From NCBI GenBank assembly GCA_024235995.1, contig JACKLI010000001.1, positions 1,674,001 to 1,738,000 on the forward strand: a stretch of 64,000 nucleotides of DNA, given 5' to 3'. The notes below the pieces were generated by a model. The model made no database searches and had not been told where the DNA came from. It was given only the letters and a program-made list of their open reading frames with translations. Position numbers and translations under genes: made by a program. This stretch comes from Burkholderiaceae bacterium. Lineage in GTDB: Bacteria > Pseudomonadota > Gammaproteobacteria > Burkholderiales > Burkholderiaceae_C. Below, one piece after another: positions 36,170-44,929 of the stretch (positions are counted from its first letter, which is position 1; each line of letters opens with the position of its first letter).

Positions 36170-36446
36170 GAAAGTGCCCCTCTTCAAGAATGTGTCAGGA
36201 GTCCGGAAATGGCGACGTCGGGATTGCTGCGCCAATCATGCCGGCCCCCTCGTTCGCCTGACGTGCGCCCAAGCCGCATCCTTGATCCATGCCCAAGCCT
36301 TGTGGCACAAGGGCTGGCTCACGAAAGCGACGTCAGCGAGCGATGGATTCTAGACCGATTCCGGGGGCTGTCCCTCGCGGTTTTCCCCGGCTGCTGCGAC
36401 GGCGCAACAAGCGTGCGAAAAGTTGCGTGCCGGCTGACTATTTGAC

Positions 36447-37364
36447 TCAGGTCTTGCCAGGTGTCGCCGGGCCCGAACGCACCACCAGGGCCACGCCCAG
36501 CGCGGTCAGCGCGATGCCGGCCACCGTGACCGGGGTGATCGGCTCGCCGAACAGCAGCCAGGCCAGCAGCGCCGTGGTGGGCGGCACCAGGTACATCAGG
36601 CTGGCCACCGAGGCGGCGGCGCCGCGCTGGATCAGCATGAACAGCAGCGAGCTGCCGCCCAGCGTCAGCCCCAGCACCGACCAGGCCATGGCGCCGGCGG
36701 ACTGCAGGTTCCAGTGCATGGCCTCGGGCTCCAGCCAGGCCAGCGGCGCCGTCACCAGCGCGGCGGCCATCAGCTGCACGGTGTTGGCGCTGCGCACGTC
36801 GCAGGGCGCCACCCAGCGCTTTTGATAGAGCGTGCCGGCGGTGATGCACAGCAGCGCGCCCACGGCCCAGGCCAGGTTGGCGGCGTTGACCTGGTCGCCC
36901 GGGCTGCCTTCGGTCAGCTTGCGCCACACCACCAGCACCAGGCCGGCAAAGCCCAGGGCCAGGCCCAGCCACTGGCGGGCGCCGACGCGGTGCTGCGCGC
37001 TGCCGAAGGCCGCCAGCCAGACGGCGGTGAGCACGGGCTGGATGCCGACGATCAGCGACGACAGCCCCGAGCCCATGCCGGCCTTGACGGCGGCCCACAC
37101 CCCGCCCAGGTAGCCGCCGTGCATCAGCATGCCGGTGACGGCCAGGTGCAGCCACTGCTGGCGCGTGGACGGCCAGCGCACGCGCGCCAGCGCGATCCAC
37201 GCGCCGAAGCAGGCGATGGACAGCAGGTAGCGCAGCAGCAGGAAGGTGAAGGGCGGCGCATACGGCATGCCGTAGCGCGCCACGATGAAGCCGGTGGCCC
37301 AGATGAGCACGAACACCGCCGGCATCCAGCGCAGCAGGGCGCGGTTGTTGGGCATGGGGCCCAT
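36447..37364 (-). CDS. EamA/DMT-family transporter
   Basis: A ten-helix drug/metabolite transporter, about 305 residues, made of two EamA repeats: NRALLRWMPAVFVLIWATGFIVARYGMPYAPPF in the first and GTLYQKRWVAP near the start of the second, then LMYLVPPTTALLAWLLFGEPI typical of the family's C-terminal repeat. The substrate is unknown; amino acid or metabolite export is usual. Start ATG 37364 lies eight bases after the pgsA stop; ATG 37355 is also possible. Confidence 0.9.
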   Translation of the reverse strand: MGPMPNNRALLRWMPAVFVLIWATGFIVARYGMPYAPPFTFLLLRYLLSIACFGAWIALARVRWPSTRQQWLHLAVTGMLMHGGYLGGVWAAVKAGMGSGLSSLIVGIQPVLTAVWLAAFGSAQHRVGARQWLGLALGFAGLVLVVWRKLTEGSPGDQVNAANLAWAVGALLCITAGTLYQKRWVAPCDVRSANTVQLMAAALVTAPLAWLEPEAMHWNLQSAGAMAWSVLGLTLGGSSLLFMLIQRGAAASVASLMYLVPPTTALLAWLLFGEPITPVTVAGIALTALGVALVVRSGPATPGKT

Positions 37365-37371
37365 CGGTGGG

Positions 37372-37935
37372 TCAGCGCACCCGCGCGCGGATTTCGGGCA
37401 GCGCCTTCTGCAGGTAGTAGACCATCGACCACACGGTGAGGATGGCCGCCAGCCAGATCAGCCACTGGCCCCACAGGCGCGTGTCCACGTCCAGCAGGCG
37501 CCCGTCGTACAGCAGGAAGGGGATGGCCACCATCTGCACCGCCGTCTTCAGCTTGCCCAGCATGTGCACGGCCACGCTCTTGCTGGCGCCGATCTTGGCC
37601 ATCCACTCGCGCAGCGCCGAGATGGCGATCTCGCGCCCGATGATGATCAGCGCCACGAACACGTCCACCCGCTGCAGGTGCACCAGCACCAGCAGGCTGG
37701 CGCAGACCAGGAACTTGTCGGCCACCGGGTCGAGGAAGGCGCCGAAGGCCGAGGTCTGCTCGAGCTTGCGCGCCAGGTAGCCGTCCAGCCAGTCGGTCCA
37801 GGCGAACACCACGAACATCACCGTGGCCGCCAGGTTGCGCACCTCGGCCGGCAGCGGCAGGTAGAACACGCCGACGATGAGCGGGATGGCGACGATGCGC
37901 GTCCAGGTCAGCAGGGTCGGCACGGTGAGGAACAT
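37372..37935 (-). CDS. pgsA: CDP-diacylglycerol-glycerol-3-phosphate 3-phosphatidyltransferase
   Basis: Committed step of phosphatidylglycerol synthesis in the inner membrane; 187 residues, four to five hydrophobic segments. The CDP-alcohol phosphotransferase signature reads DWLDGYLARKLEQTSAFGAF then LDPVADK, matching D-x2-DG-x2-AR-x8-G-x3-D-x3-D. It lies between uvrC (upstream, after a dispersed repeat) and the DMT gene on the minus strand, a common order in betaproteobacteria. Confidence 0.97.
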   Translation of the reverse strand: MFLTVPTLLTWTRIVAIPLIVGVFYLPLPAEVRNLAATVMFVVFAWTDWLDGYLARKLEQTSAFGAFLDPVADKFLVCASLLVLVHLQRVDVFVALIIIGREIAISALREWMAKIGASKSVAVHMLGKLKTAVQMVAIPFLLYDGRLLDVDTRLWGQWLIWLAAILTVWSMVYYLQKALPEIRARVR

Positions 37936-37992
37936 GACGTCGATTGTGGCATGCGCTGGCCGCGGCCTGCCGGTGCATCGCGGGTCGGGCCA

Positions 37993-38058
37993 ATGCTATT
38001 GATTGGATAGCTTATGTCGCTTGATCGGTGCCGGCTGGAGCCCGATTGGACCTTAAGA
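37993..38058 (+). repeat. Dispersed element, copy 6, between uvrC and pgsA
   Basis: Reads ATTGGATAGCTTATGTCGCT, TGATC, GCCGGCTGGAGCCCGATTGG and TTAAGAT. It sits directly after the uvrC stop, in the short gap before pgsA. Confidence 0.8.
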
Positions 38059-38059
38059 T

Positions 38060-40018
38060 TCAGTGCAGGGCGCGGTAGATCTGCTCGGCCAGCGTGCGCG
38101 AGATGCCTTCCACCGTCATCAGGTCTTCCACGCTGGCGCCCTCCACCCCGCGCACGCCGCCGAAGCGCTGCAGCAGGCGCGCGCGCTTCTTGGGCCCCAC
38201 GCCGGCGATCTCCTCCAGCCGGCCGCCGCCCACGCGCACCCGGGCGCGCTGCGCGCGCATGCCGGTGATGGCGAAGCGGTGCGCCTCGTCGCGGATCTGC
38301 GCCACCAGCATCAGCGCGGCCGAGTCGTGGCCCAGATAGACCTTGGGCCGGCCGTCGGCGAACACCAGCTCCTCCAGGCCCACCTTGCGGCCTTCGCCTT
38401 TTTCCACCCCGACGATCAGCGACACGTCCAGCGCCAGCTGGGCGAACACCTCGCGCGCCATGCTGACCTGGCCCTTGCCGCCGTCGACCAGCACCAGGTC
38501 GGGCATGCGCACGCTGGCGGCGTTGCCCTGCTCGGCCAGCGCCTCGGCGATCTTGCCGTAGCGCCGCTGCAGCACCTGGCGCATGGCGGCGTAGTCGTCG
38601 CCGGGGGTGATGCCGTCGATGCGAAAGCGGCGGTATTCGCCGCTGGCCATGCGGTGGCCCTGGAACACCACGCAGCTGGCCTGCGTGGCCTCGCCCGCGG
38701 TGTGGCTGATGTCGAAGCACTCGATGCGCAGCTGATCGAGCTGGTCGGTGGGCAGCTCCAGCGCCTCGGCCAGCGCGCGCGTGCGCGCCTGCTGCGAGCC
38801 TTCCTCGGCCAGCAGGCGCGTCAGCTGCAGCGCGGCGTTCTGCTGCGCCATCTCCAGCCAGATGCGGCGCTGGCCGCGCGGCGCATGGGTGGCGGTGATG
38901 GCGCGCTCCTCCTTGTCCGACAGCGCCTGCAGCAGCGCGCGCGCCACCGGCTCGCTGGTGATCAGCTGCGCCGGCGCCGGCACCGACAGGTAGTGCTGGG
39001 CGATGAAGGCGTCCAGCACCTGGGCCTCCACCGTCGTCAGCTCGGCGTCCTCGCGCTCGGCCGCCAGCGCCTGCGCGTCCTCGATCTGGCTGGGGAAATG
39101 CGCGCGGTCGCCCAGGTGGCGTCCGCCGCGCACCATGGCCAGGTTGACGCAGGCGCGGCCGCCCTGCACCTTGACGGCCAGGATGTCCACGTCGGCGTCG
39201 CTGCCCACCTCCACCGCCTGCTGGTGCAGCACGCGCGACAGCGACTGGATCTGGTTGCGGATCAGCGCCGCCTGCTCGAAGCGCAGCGCGTCCGAGTGCG
39301 CCATCATGCGCCGCTCCAGCACCTGCAGCAGCTCCTGCGTCTGCCCGCGCAGGAACTGCTCGGCGTGCGCCACGTCCTCGGCGTAGTCCGCGTCGCCGAT
39401 CAGGCGCACGCAGGGCGCCGTGCAGCGCTTGATCTGATACAGCAGGCAGGGGCGCGTGCGGTGGGCGAACACCGTGTCCTCGCAGGTGCGCAGGCGAAAC
39501 ACCTTCTGCAGCAGCTCGATGGTCTGCTTGACCGCCCAGGCGTTGGGGTAGGGGCCGAAGTAGCGGTGGCGCTTGTCGGTGGCGCCGCGGTAGTAGGCCA
39601 CGCGCGCGTAGGCCGCCGGGTCGGGCGCGCCGGGGCCGGGGTCGGGGCGGGGCGCGCCGCTGCCGGTGAGCTTGAGGTAGGGGTAGCTCTTGTCGTCGCG
39701 AAACAGGATGTTGTACTTGGGCGCCAGCTGCTTGATCAGGTTGTTTTCCAGGATCAGCGCCTCGGCCTCGGAGCGCACCACCGTGGTCTCCAGCCGCGCG
39801 ATCTTGCCCACCATGTGGCCGATGCGCGTGCCGCCGTGGTTCTTGCTGAAGTAGCTGGACACGCGCTTCTTCAGGTTGCGCGCCTTGCCCACGTACAGCA
39901 CCGCGCCGGCCGCGTCGAAGTAGCGGTACACGCCGGGCAGGCCGGGCAGGGCGGCCACCTGGGCCAGCAGCTCGGGTGGGTGGCCGGGGTCGGGGGGCGG
40001 CGCGGTGGGGTCGCTCAT
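38060..40018 (-). CDS. uvrC: UvrABC system protein C
   Basis: Excision nuclease subunit that makes both cuts at damaged DNA; 652 residues. The GIY-YIG domain (GLPGVYRYFDAAGAVLYVGKARNLKKRVSSYF) is followed by a UVR motif region (RFEQAALIRNQIQSL). An RNase H-like second nuclease has ECFDISHTAGEATQASCVVF and LVLVDGGKGQV, and the C-terminal tandem HhH domain contains IAGVGPKKRARLLQRFGGVRGV. The start at ATG 40018 gives MSDPTAPPPDPGHPPELLAQV. The stop is adjacent to a dispersed repeat. Confidence 0.98.
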   Translation of the reverse strand: MSDPTAPPPDPGHPPELLAQVAALPGLPGVYRYFDAAGAVLYVGKARNLKKRVSSYFSKNHGGTRIGHMVGKIARLETTVVRSEAEALILENNLIKQLAPKYNILFRDDKSYPYLKLTGSGAPRPDPGPGAPDPAAYARVAYYRGATDKRHRYFGPYPNAWAVKQTIELLQKVFRLRTCEDTVFAHRTRPCLLYQIKRCTAPCVRLIGDADYAEDVAHAEQFLRGQTQELLQVLERRMMAHSDALRFEQAALIRNQIQSLSRVLHQQAVEVGSDADVDILAVKVQGGRACVNLAMVRGGRHLGDRAHFPSQIEDAQALAAEREDAELTTVEAQVLDAFIAQHYLSVPAPAQLITSEPVARALLQALSDKEERAITATHAPRGQRRIWLEMAQQNAALQLTRLLAEEGSQQARTRALAEALELPTDQLDQLRIECFDISHTAGEATQASCVVFQGHRMASGEYRRFRIDGITPGDDYAAMRQVLQRRYGKIAEALAEQGNAASVRMPDLVLVDGGKGQVSMAREVFAQLALDVSLIVGVEKGEGRKVGLEELVFADGRPKVYLGHDSAALMLVAQIRDEAHRFAITGMRAQRARVRVGGGRLEEIAGVGPKKRARLLQRFGGVRGVEGASVEDLMTVEGISRTLAEQIYRALH

Positions 40019-40074
40019 GGCGGGCAGTTTACGGGGCGGGCGCCTGGCCGCATGGGCGTGGGCACAATGGCCCC

Positions 40075-41181
40075 ATGCCTGCCGCGCCGACCGTCTGGGA
40101 CCTGTTTTGCCGCGTGATCGACAACCACGGCGACCTGGGCGTGTGCTGGCGCCTGGCGTGCGAGCTGGCGGCGCGCGGCCAGCAGGCGCGCCTGTGGGTG
40201 GACGACGCCAGCGCCCTGGCCTGGATGGCGCCGCAGGGCCTGCGCGGCCAGGTGCCGGGGGTGCAGGTGCGGCCGTGGCGCGAGCCCTTCGATGCCGCGG
40301 CCCTGGCCGGCCTGCCGCCGGCCGACGTGTGGATCGAGGCCTTCGGCTGCGAGCTGCCGCCGGCCTTCGTGGCCCACGGCGCGCGGGCCGGCACGGCGCC
40401 GGTGTGGATCAACCTGGAATACCTCAGCGCCGAGCCGTACGTCGAGCGCATGCACGGCCTGCCTTCGCCCGTGCTGCAGGGGCCGGCGGCGGGCTGGACC
40501 AAGTGGTTCTATTACCCCGGCTTCACGCCGCGCACCGGCGGGCTGCTGCGCGAGGCCGACCTGCCCGCGCGCCAGGCCGCCTTCGACCGCGCGGCCTGGC
40601 TGGCCGCGCAGGGCGTGCCCTGGCAGGGCGAGCGGCTGCTGTCGCTGTTTTGCTACGAGCCGCCGGCGCTGGCGGCGCTGCTGGCGCAGCTGGAGCACGG
40701 GCCGCAACCCGCGCGCCTGCTGGTGACGGCGGGGCGTGCCACGCAGGCCGTGCGCGCCGTTTTTTGGCATCAAAACAGCCTGCATCCGGCACAAGACAAG
40801 CGCGGTCAGCTATCGATTTCATACTTGCCGTATCTGGATCAGCGGGCCTACGACGGGCTGCTGTGGGCCAGCGACGTCAACTTCGTGCGCGGCGAGGACT
40901 CGCTGGTGCGCGCCCTGTGGGCCGGCCGGCCCCTGGTGTGGCAGCCCTATCCGCAGCACGACGGCGCGCACCACGCCAAGCTGGCGGCCTGGCTGGACTG
41001 GCTGCAGGCGCCGCCGGGGCTGCGCGCCTTTCACCGCGCCTGGTCGGGCGCCCCTGCCGAGCCGCTGCCGCCGCTGGACGAGCCGGCCTGGCGCGCCTGC
41101 GTCCGCGCCGCGCGCGCGCGGCTGATGCGGCAGGCCGACCTGGCCAGCCAGCTCATCGGCTTCGTGGCCGAAAAACGATAG
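40075..41181 (+). CDS. earP: EF-P arginine-32 rhamnosyltransferase EarP
   Basis: Uses dTDP-rhamnose to rhamnosylate Arg32 of elongation factor P; 368 residues, GT104 family. The start WDLFCRVIDNHGDLGVCWRLACELA and the sugar-nucleotide site LNFVRGEDSLVRALWAGRPL (here NFVRGEDSLVRALWAGRPLVW) are diagnostic, with HLAWLYPQ-type QPYPQHDGAHHAKL. It is immediately upstream of efp, as expected. Residues about 229-252, just before YLPYLDQRAYDGLLWASD, are encoded by a dispersed repeat. ATG 40075 gives MPAAPTVWDLFCR. Confidence 0.97.
   Translation: MPAAPTVWDLFCRVIDNHGDLGVCWRLACELAARGQQARLWVDDASALAWMAPQGLRGQVPGVQVRPWREPFDAAALAGLPPADVWIEAFGCELPPAFVAHGARAGTAPVWINLEYLSAEPYVERMHGLPSPVLQGPAAGWTKWFYYPGFTPRTGGLLREADLPARQAAFDRAAWLAAQGVPWQGERLLSLFCYEPPALAALLAQLEHGPQPARLLVTAGRATQAVRAVFWHQNSLHPAQDKRGQLSISYLPYLDQRAYDGLLWASDVNFVRGEDSLVRALWAGRPLVWQPYPQHDGAHHAKLAAWLDWLQAPPGLRAFHRAWSGAPAEPLPPLDEPAWRACVRAARARLMRQADLASQLIGFVAEKR
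40760..40833 (-). repeat. Dispersed element, copy 7, in frame inside earP
   Basis: On the plus strand it reads ATCAAAACAGCCTGCATCC, ACAAGCGC and GTCAGCTATCGATTTCATA. The minus strand carries the common orientation (ATAGCTG, GCGCTTG, GGATGCAGGCTG). It encodes a linker in a variable loop. Confidence 0.72.
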
Positions 41182-41335
41182 AATAGAGGGCTTTGCAAAA
41201 ACAGCCGGCTCGCCTGGACGAGTGCACGCAAGCCGGCTTGCAGCGCATGTCGCCCGCGCGCGCGAATTTTTCACGGTCCGCCCCGGACTCCGTGCACGAG
41301 CGGCCCACGCTCCCCCACTCACTGGAATTCGACCC

Positions 41336-41890
41336 ATGAAAATCGCCCAGGAAATCCGCGCCGGCAACGTCATCATGCACGGCAAGGACCCCATGATCGT
41401 CCTGAAGACCGAATATGCCCGCGGCGGCCGCGGCGCCGCCACCGTGCGCATGAAGCTCAAGGCCCTGCTCAACAACATGGGCACCGAGGTCGTCTTCAAG
41501 GCCGACGACAAGATGGAGCAGGTCATCCTCGACCACAAGGACTGCACCTATTCGTACTTCGCCGACCCGATGTACGTCTTCATGGACGGCGAGTACAACC
41601 AGTACGAGGTCGAGGCCGAGAACATGGGCGACGCGCTGAACTACCTGGAAGACGGCATGGCCGTCGAGGTGGTGTTCTACGACGGCAAGGCCATCTCGGT
41701 GGAGCTGCCCACCTCGGTCGAGCGCGAGATCACCTGGACCGAGCCGGCCGTCAAGGGCGACACCTCGGGCAAGGTGCTCAAGCCGGCCAAGATCGCCACC
41801 GGCTTCGAGGTGCCCGTGCCGCTGTTCGTCAGCCAGGGCGACCGCATCGAGATCGACACCCGCACGGGCGAATACCGCAAGCGCGTCTGA
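41336..41890 (+). CDS. efp: Elongation factor P
   Basis: Relieves ribosome stalling at polyproline stretches; 184 residues, the normal length, in three beta-domains. The modification loop YARGGRGAATVR carries Arg32, the EarP target, so this is the rhamnosylated type rather than the lysylated Lys34 type. The N-terminus MKIAQEIRAGNVIMHGKDPM is standard. A TAGAAT -10-like box lies at 41179-41184. A terminator follows the stop. Confidence 0.98.
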   Translation: MKIAQEIRAGNVIMHGKDPMIVLKTEYARGGRGAATVRMKLKALLNNMGTEVVFKADDKMEQVILDHKDCTYSYFADPMYVFMDGEYNQYEVEAENMGDALNYLEDGMAVEVVFYDGKAISVELPTSVEREITWTEPAVKGDTSGKVLKPAKIATGFEVPVPLFVSQGDRIEIDTRTGEYRKRV

Positions 41891-41908
41891 TCCGGATTCG
41901 CTCCTCTC

Positions 41909-41934
41909 AAAAGCGCCGCTTGCGGCGCTTTTTC
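41909..41934 (+). terminator. Terminator after efp
   Basis: AAAAGCGCCG and CGGCGCTTTT pair around CTTG and run into T residues. Confidence 0.92.
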
Positions 41935-41958
41935 GTTGGTGCGTGCGCATTGAATACC

Positions 41959-42840
41959 ATGGCGCCCATGGAAACCACACAAGACATCAAGGAATCGTCG
42001 CGCGAAGCCATCGTCGACGCCTGGGCCACGCTGCAGGCGCACGCGCAGAACGGCCAGCCGCTGGAGCCCGCCGCCTACCGCCTGGCCTTTGCCGACCCCG
42101 AGTTCCTGCTGCGCACCGAAACGCGCGGCATCCGCTTCCAGCTCGAGCTGCTCAAGCCCGACATGGGCCTGGCCGCTGCCGGCGTGCACAACACGGTGGT
42201 GGTGTACGGCAGCGCGCGCGTGGTCGACCCCGAGGCGGCCGAGGCGCAATGGACCGCCGCGCGCGCCGCCGGCGACGAGGCGGCCGTTGCCCGGGCCGAG
42301 CGGGCCCGGCAGGGCGCGCGCTACTACGCGGCGGCGCGCGCGTTCGCGCGCATGGTGGCCGAGCACAGCCAGCACCAGCAGCCGCAGGACCGCCTGTTCA
42401 TCTGCACCGGCGGCGGCCCCGGTGTGATGGAGGCGGCCAACCGCGGCGCGCACGACGTGGGCGTGCCCTCGGTGGGGCTGAACATCGCGCTGCCGCACGA
42501 GCAGCACGCCAACCCCTACATCACGCCCTACCTCTCGTTCAAGTTCCATTACTTCGCGCTGCGCAAGATGCACTTCATGATGCGGGCCAAGGCGCTGGTT
42601 TCGTTTCCGGGCGGCTTCGGCACGCTCGACGAGCTGTTCGAGGTGCTGACCCTGGTGCAGACGCGCAAGGTCAAGCGCGTGCCCATCGTGCTGTTCGGCA
42701 AGGACTACTGGAGCCGCCTGCTCAACCTGCAGATGCTGGTGGACGAGGGCGCCATCGCGGCGGAAGACCTGCAGCTGTACGACGTGGTCGACGAGCCGGC
42801 CGAGGCCTGGGAGGTGATCCGGCGCTTTTACGACCTTTGA
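41959..42840 (+). CDS. LOG-family Rossmann-fold protein (putative nucleotide-processing enzyme)
   Basis: A 293-residue member of the LOG/TIGR00730 Rossmann family. It carries VVVYGSARVVDPEAAEAQW, then ICTGGGPGVMEAANRGAHDVGVPSVGLNIALP and the hallmark SFPGGFGTLDELFEVL (PGGxGTxxE) of phosphoribohydrolases that release cytokinin-type bases from nucleotides. This longer form has an N-terminal extension of about 70 residues compared with the plant LOG enzymes. ATG 41959 and ATG 41968 are both possible. It precedes the Pho-regulated operon but shows no Pho box of its own. The physiological substrate in bacteria is uncertain. Confidence 0.88.
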   Translation: MAPMETTQDIKESSREAIVDAWATLQAHAQNGQPLEPAAYRLAFADPEFLLRTETRGIRFQLELLKPDMGLAAAGVHNTVVVYGSARVVDPEAAEAQWTAARAAGDEAAVARAERARQGARYYAAARAFARMVAEHSQHQQPQDRLFICTGGGPGVMEAANRGAHDVGVPSVGLNIALPHEQHANPYITPYLSFKFHYFALRKMHFMMRAKALVSFPGGFGTLDELFEVLTLVQTRKVKRVPIVLFGKDYWSRLLNLQMLVDEGAIAAEDLQLYDVVDEPAEAWEVIRRFYDL

Positions 42841-42851
42841 CGGGTGCGCTG

Positions 42852-42869
42852 CCGTCACACGGGTGTCAC
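42852..42869 (+). promoter_or_regulatory. Pho box upstream of pstS
   Basis: CCGTCAC and GTGTCAC are two 7-base direct repeats four bases apart, close to the PhoB consensus (CTGTCAT-N4-CTGTCAT). TAGAGT at 42880-42885 is a plausible -10 box 10 bases downstream, the arrangement of PhoB-activated promoters that lack a -35. Confidence 0.8.
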
Positions 42870-42926
42870 ACGGCGCTTCTAGAGTCCGGGTTGTTGTTCA
42901 ACCCGACACTCAAGAAGGTCCTTGTG

Positions 42927-43967
42927 ATGACTCCAACGTTCAAGCCGGCTCTGGTGGCCGCCCTGCTGTCGATCACCGCTGTTTCGTGGGCCCAGCCGGC
43001 GCCCGAGGCCACGGGCGCGGGCGCCAGCTTTCCGGCGCCGCTGTACGCCAAGTGGGCCTCCGACTACCACAAGGCCACGGGCGTGAAGATCAACTACCAG
43101 TCTGTCGGCTCGGGCGCCGGGCTGCGCCAGATCGAGGCCAGGACGGTGGACTTCGGCGCCTCCGATGCGCCGCTGACCGACGAGGATCTGGCCAAGAAAG
43201 GCCTGGTGCAGTTTCCCACCGTGATCGGCGGCGTGGTGCCGGTGGTCAACATCAAGGGCATCGCGGCCGGCCAGCTCAGGCTCAGCGGCCCGGTGCTGGG
43301 CGACATCTACCTGGGCAAGATCACGCGCTGGAACGATGCGGCCATCCAGGCGCTGAACCCCGGCCTGCCGCTGCCCGATGTCGCCATTGCCCCGGTGCGC
43401 CGCGCCGACGGCTCGGGCACCAGCTTCATCTTCACCAACTACCTGAGCAAGGTCAACGCCGAGTGGAAGGCCAGGGTGGGCGAGGGCACGGCGGTCAACT
43501 GGCCGACCGGCGCGGGCGGCAAGGGCAACGAGGGCGTGGCGGCGTTCGTGGGGCGCCTGCCCAACTCGATCGGCTACGTCGAGTACGCCTACGTCAAGCA
43601 GAACAAGATGGCCTGGGCGCAGATGCAGAACGCCGAAGGGCAGTTCGTGGCGCCCGACGACGCTCACTTCAAGGCCGCCGCCGCCGGCGCCGACTGGAGC
43701 AAGAGCTTTCATCAGATCCTCACCAACCAGCCCGGCAAGGCCGCCTGGCCCATCACCGGCGCCACCTTCATCCTGCTGCACAAGAGCCAGGACAATCCCG
43801 CCCAGGCCGCCGCCACGCTGCAGTTCTTCCAGTGGGCCTACAGTCATGGCGACGGGACGGCGATGGCGCTGGACTACGTGCCCATGCCCGAGGCCGTCAA
43901 AGGCGTGATCGCCAAGTCCTGGGCGCGCATCACCGACGCGGCGGGCCAGCCGGTGGCCTTGAAATAA
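42927..43967 (+). CDS. pstS: Phosphate ABC transporter substrate-binding protein PstS
   Basis: Periplasmic phosphate-binding protein, 346 residues with signal peptide MTPTFKPALVAALLSITAVSWA. Phosphate-site segments are TGAGASFPAPLYAKWA, GSGAGLRQIEARTVDFGASDAPL and RADGSGTSFIFTNYL. ITRWNDAAIQALNPG is a family mark. It is first in the operon, behind a Pho box. ATG 42927 follows AAGAAGGTCC. Confidence 0.97.
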   Translation: MTPTFKPALVAALLSITAVSWAQPAPEATGAGASFPAPLYAKWASDYHKATGVKINYQSVGSGAGLRQIEARTVDFGASDAPLTDEDLAKKGLVQFPTVIGGVVPVVNIKGIAAGQLRLSGPVLGDIYLGKITRWNDAAIQALNPGLPLPDVAIAPVRRADGSGTSFIFTNYLSKVNAEWKARVGEGTAVNWPTGAGGKGNEGVAAFVGRLPNSIGYVEYAYVKQNKMAWAQMQNAEGQFVAPDDAHFKAAAAGADWSKSFHQILTNQPGKAAWPITGATFILLHKSQDNPAQAAATLQFFQWAYSHGDGTAMALDYVPMPEAVKGVIAKSWARITDAAGQPVALK

Positions 43968-44929
43968 TGGGTTCAACGCCGCGCGCGCCCTGGCTCGGCA
44001 ACGCCCTGGCCGACCGCCTGTTTGCCGGCGCGGCGCGCGCCGCCGCGCTGCTCACGCTGGCGCTGCTGCTGGGCATCCTGATGTCCTTGCTCATCGGCGC
44101 CTGGCCGGCCATCGAGCGCTACGGCCTGTCGTTTCTGGTGCGCAGCCAGTGGGACCCGGTGGCCGGCGAGTTCGGCGGCCTGGTGATGATCTACGGCACG
44201 CTGGCCACCTCGGCCATCGCCTTGCTGATCGCCGTGCCGGTGAGCTTCGGCATCGCGCTGTTCCTCACCGAGCTGTCGCCCGCGTGGCTCAAGCGCCCGC
44301 TGGGCACCGCCATCGAGCTGCTGGCCGCCGTGCCCTCCATCGTCTACGGCATGTGGGGGCTGATGGTGTTCGGCCCCATCCTGGCGGCCTGGGTGCAGCA
44401 GCCGCTGCAGGTGCTCTTCCAGGGCGTGCCGTATCTGGGCGCGCTGGTGTCGGGCCCGCCGGTGGGCATCGGCATCCTGTCGGCCGGCATCATCCTGGCC
44501 ATCATGGTGATTCCCTTCATCGCCTCGGTGATGCGCGACGTGTTCGAGGTGACCCCGGCGCTGCTGAAGGAGTCCGCCTACGGCCTGGGCGCGACCACCT
44601 GGGAGGTGGTGTGGCAGGTGGTGCTGCCCTACACCAAGACCGGCGTGCTGGGCGGCATCATGCTGGGCCTGGGGCGGGCGCTGGGCGAGACCATGGCGGT
44701 CACCTTCGTCATCGGCAACATGAACCAGCTGCAGTCGCTGTCGCTGTTCGAGGCGGCCAACAGCATCACCTCGGCCCTGGCCAACGAGTTTGCCGAGGCC
44801 AGCCAGGGGCTGCACCAGGCCTCGCTGATGTACCTGGGGCTGGTGCTGTTCTTCATCACCTTCGTGGTGCTGGCGCTGTCCAAGCTGCTGCTGGGCCGCC
44901 TGAAGAAGGCCGAGGGAGGGCGGGCATGA
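43967..44929 (+). CDS. pstC: Phosphate ABC transporter permease PstC
   Basis: Inner-membrane permease of the high-affinity phosphate importer; 320 residues with six membrane helices. The EAA loop reads LLKESAYGLGATTWEVVWQVVLPYTKTGVLGGIMLGLGRALGETMAV, as in PstC. Its ATG shares a base with the pstS stop (TAATG) and pstA overlaps its own stop, so the three are translated together. Confidence 0.96.
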   Translation: MGSTPRAPWLGNALADRLFAGAARAAALLTLALLLGILMSLLIGAWPAIERYGLSFLVRSQWDPVAGEFGGLVMIYGTLATSAIALLIAVPVSFGIALFLTELSPAWLKRPLGTAIELLAAVPSIVYGMWGLMVFGPILAAWVQQPLQVLFQGVPYLGALVSGPPVGIGILSAGIILAIMVIPFIASVMRDVFEVTPALLKESAYGLGATTWEVVWQVVLPYTKTGVLGGIMLGLGRALGETMAVTFVIGNMNQLQSLSLFEAANSITSALANEFAEASQGLHQASLMYLGLVLFFITFVVLALSKLLLGRLKKAEGGRA

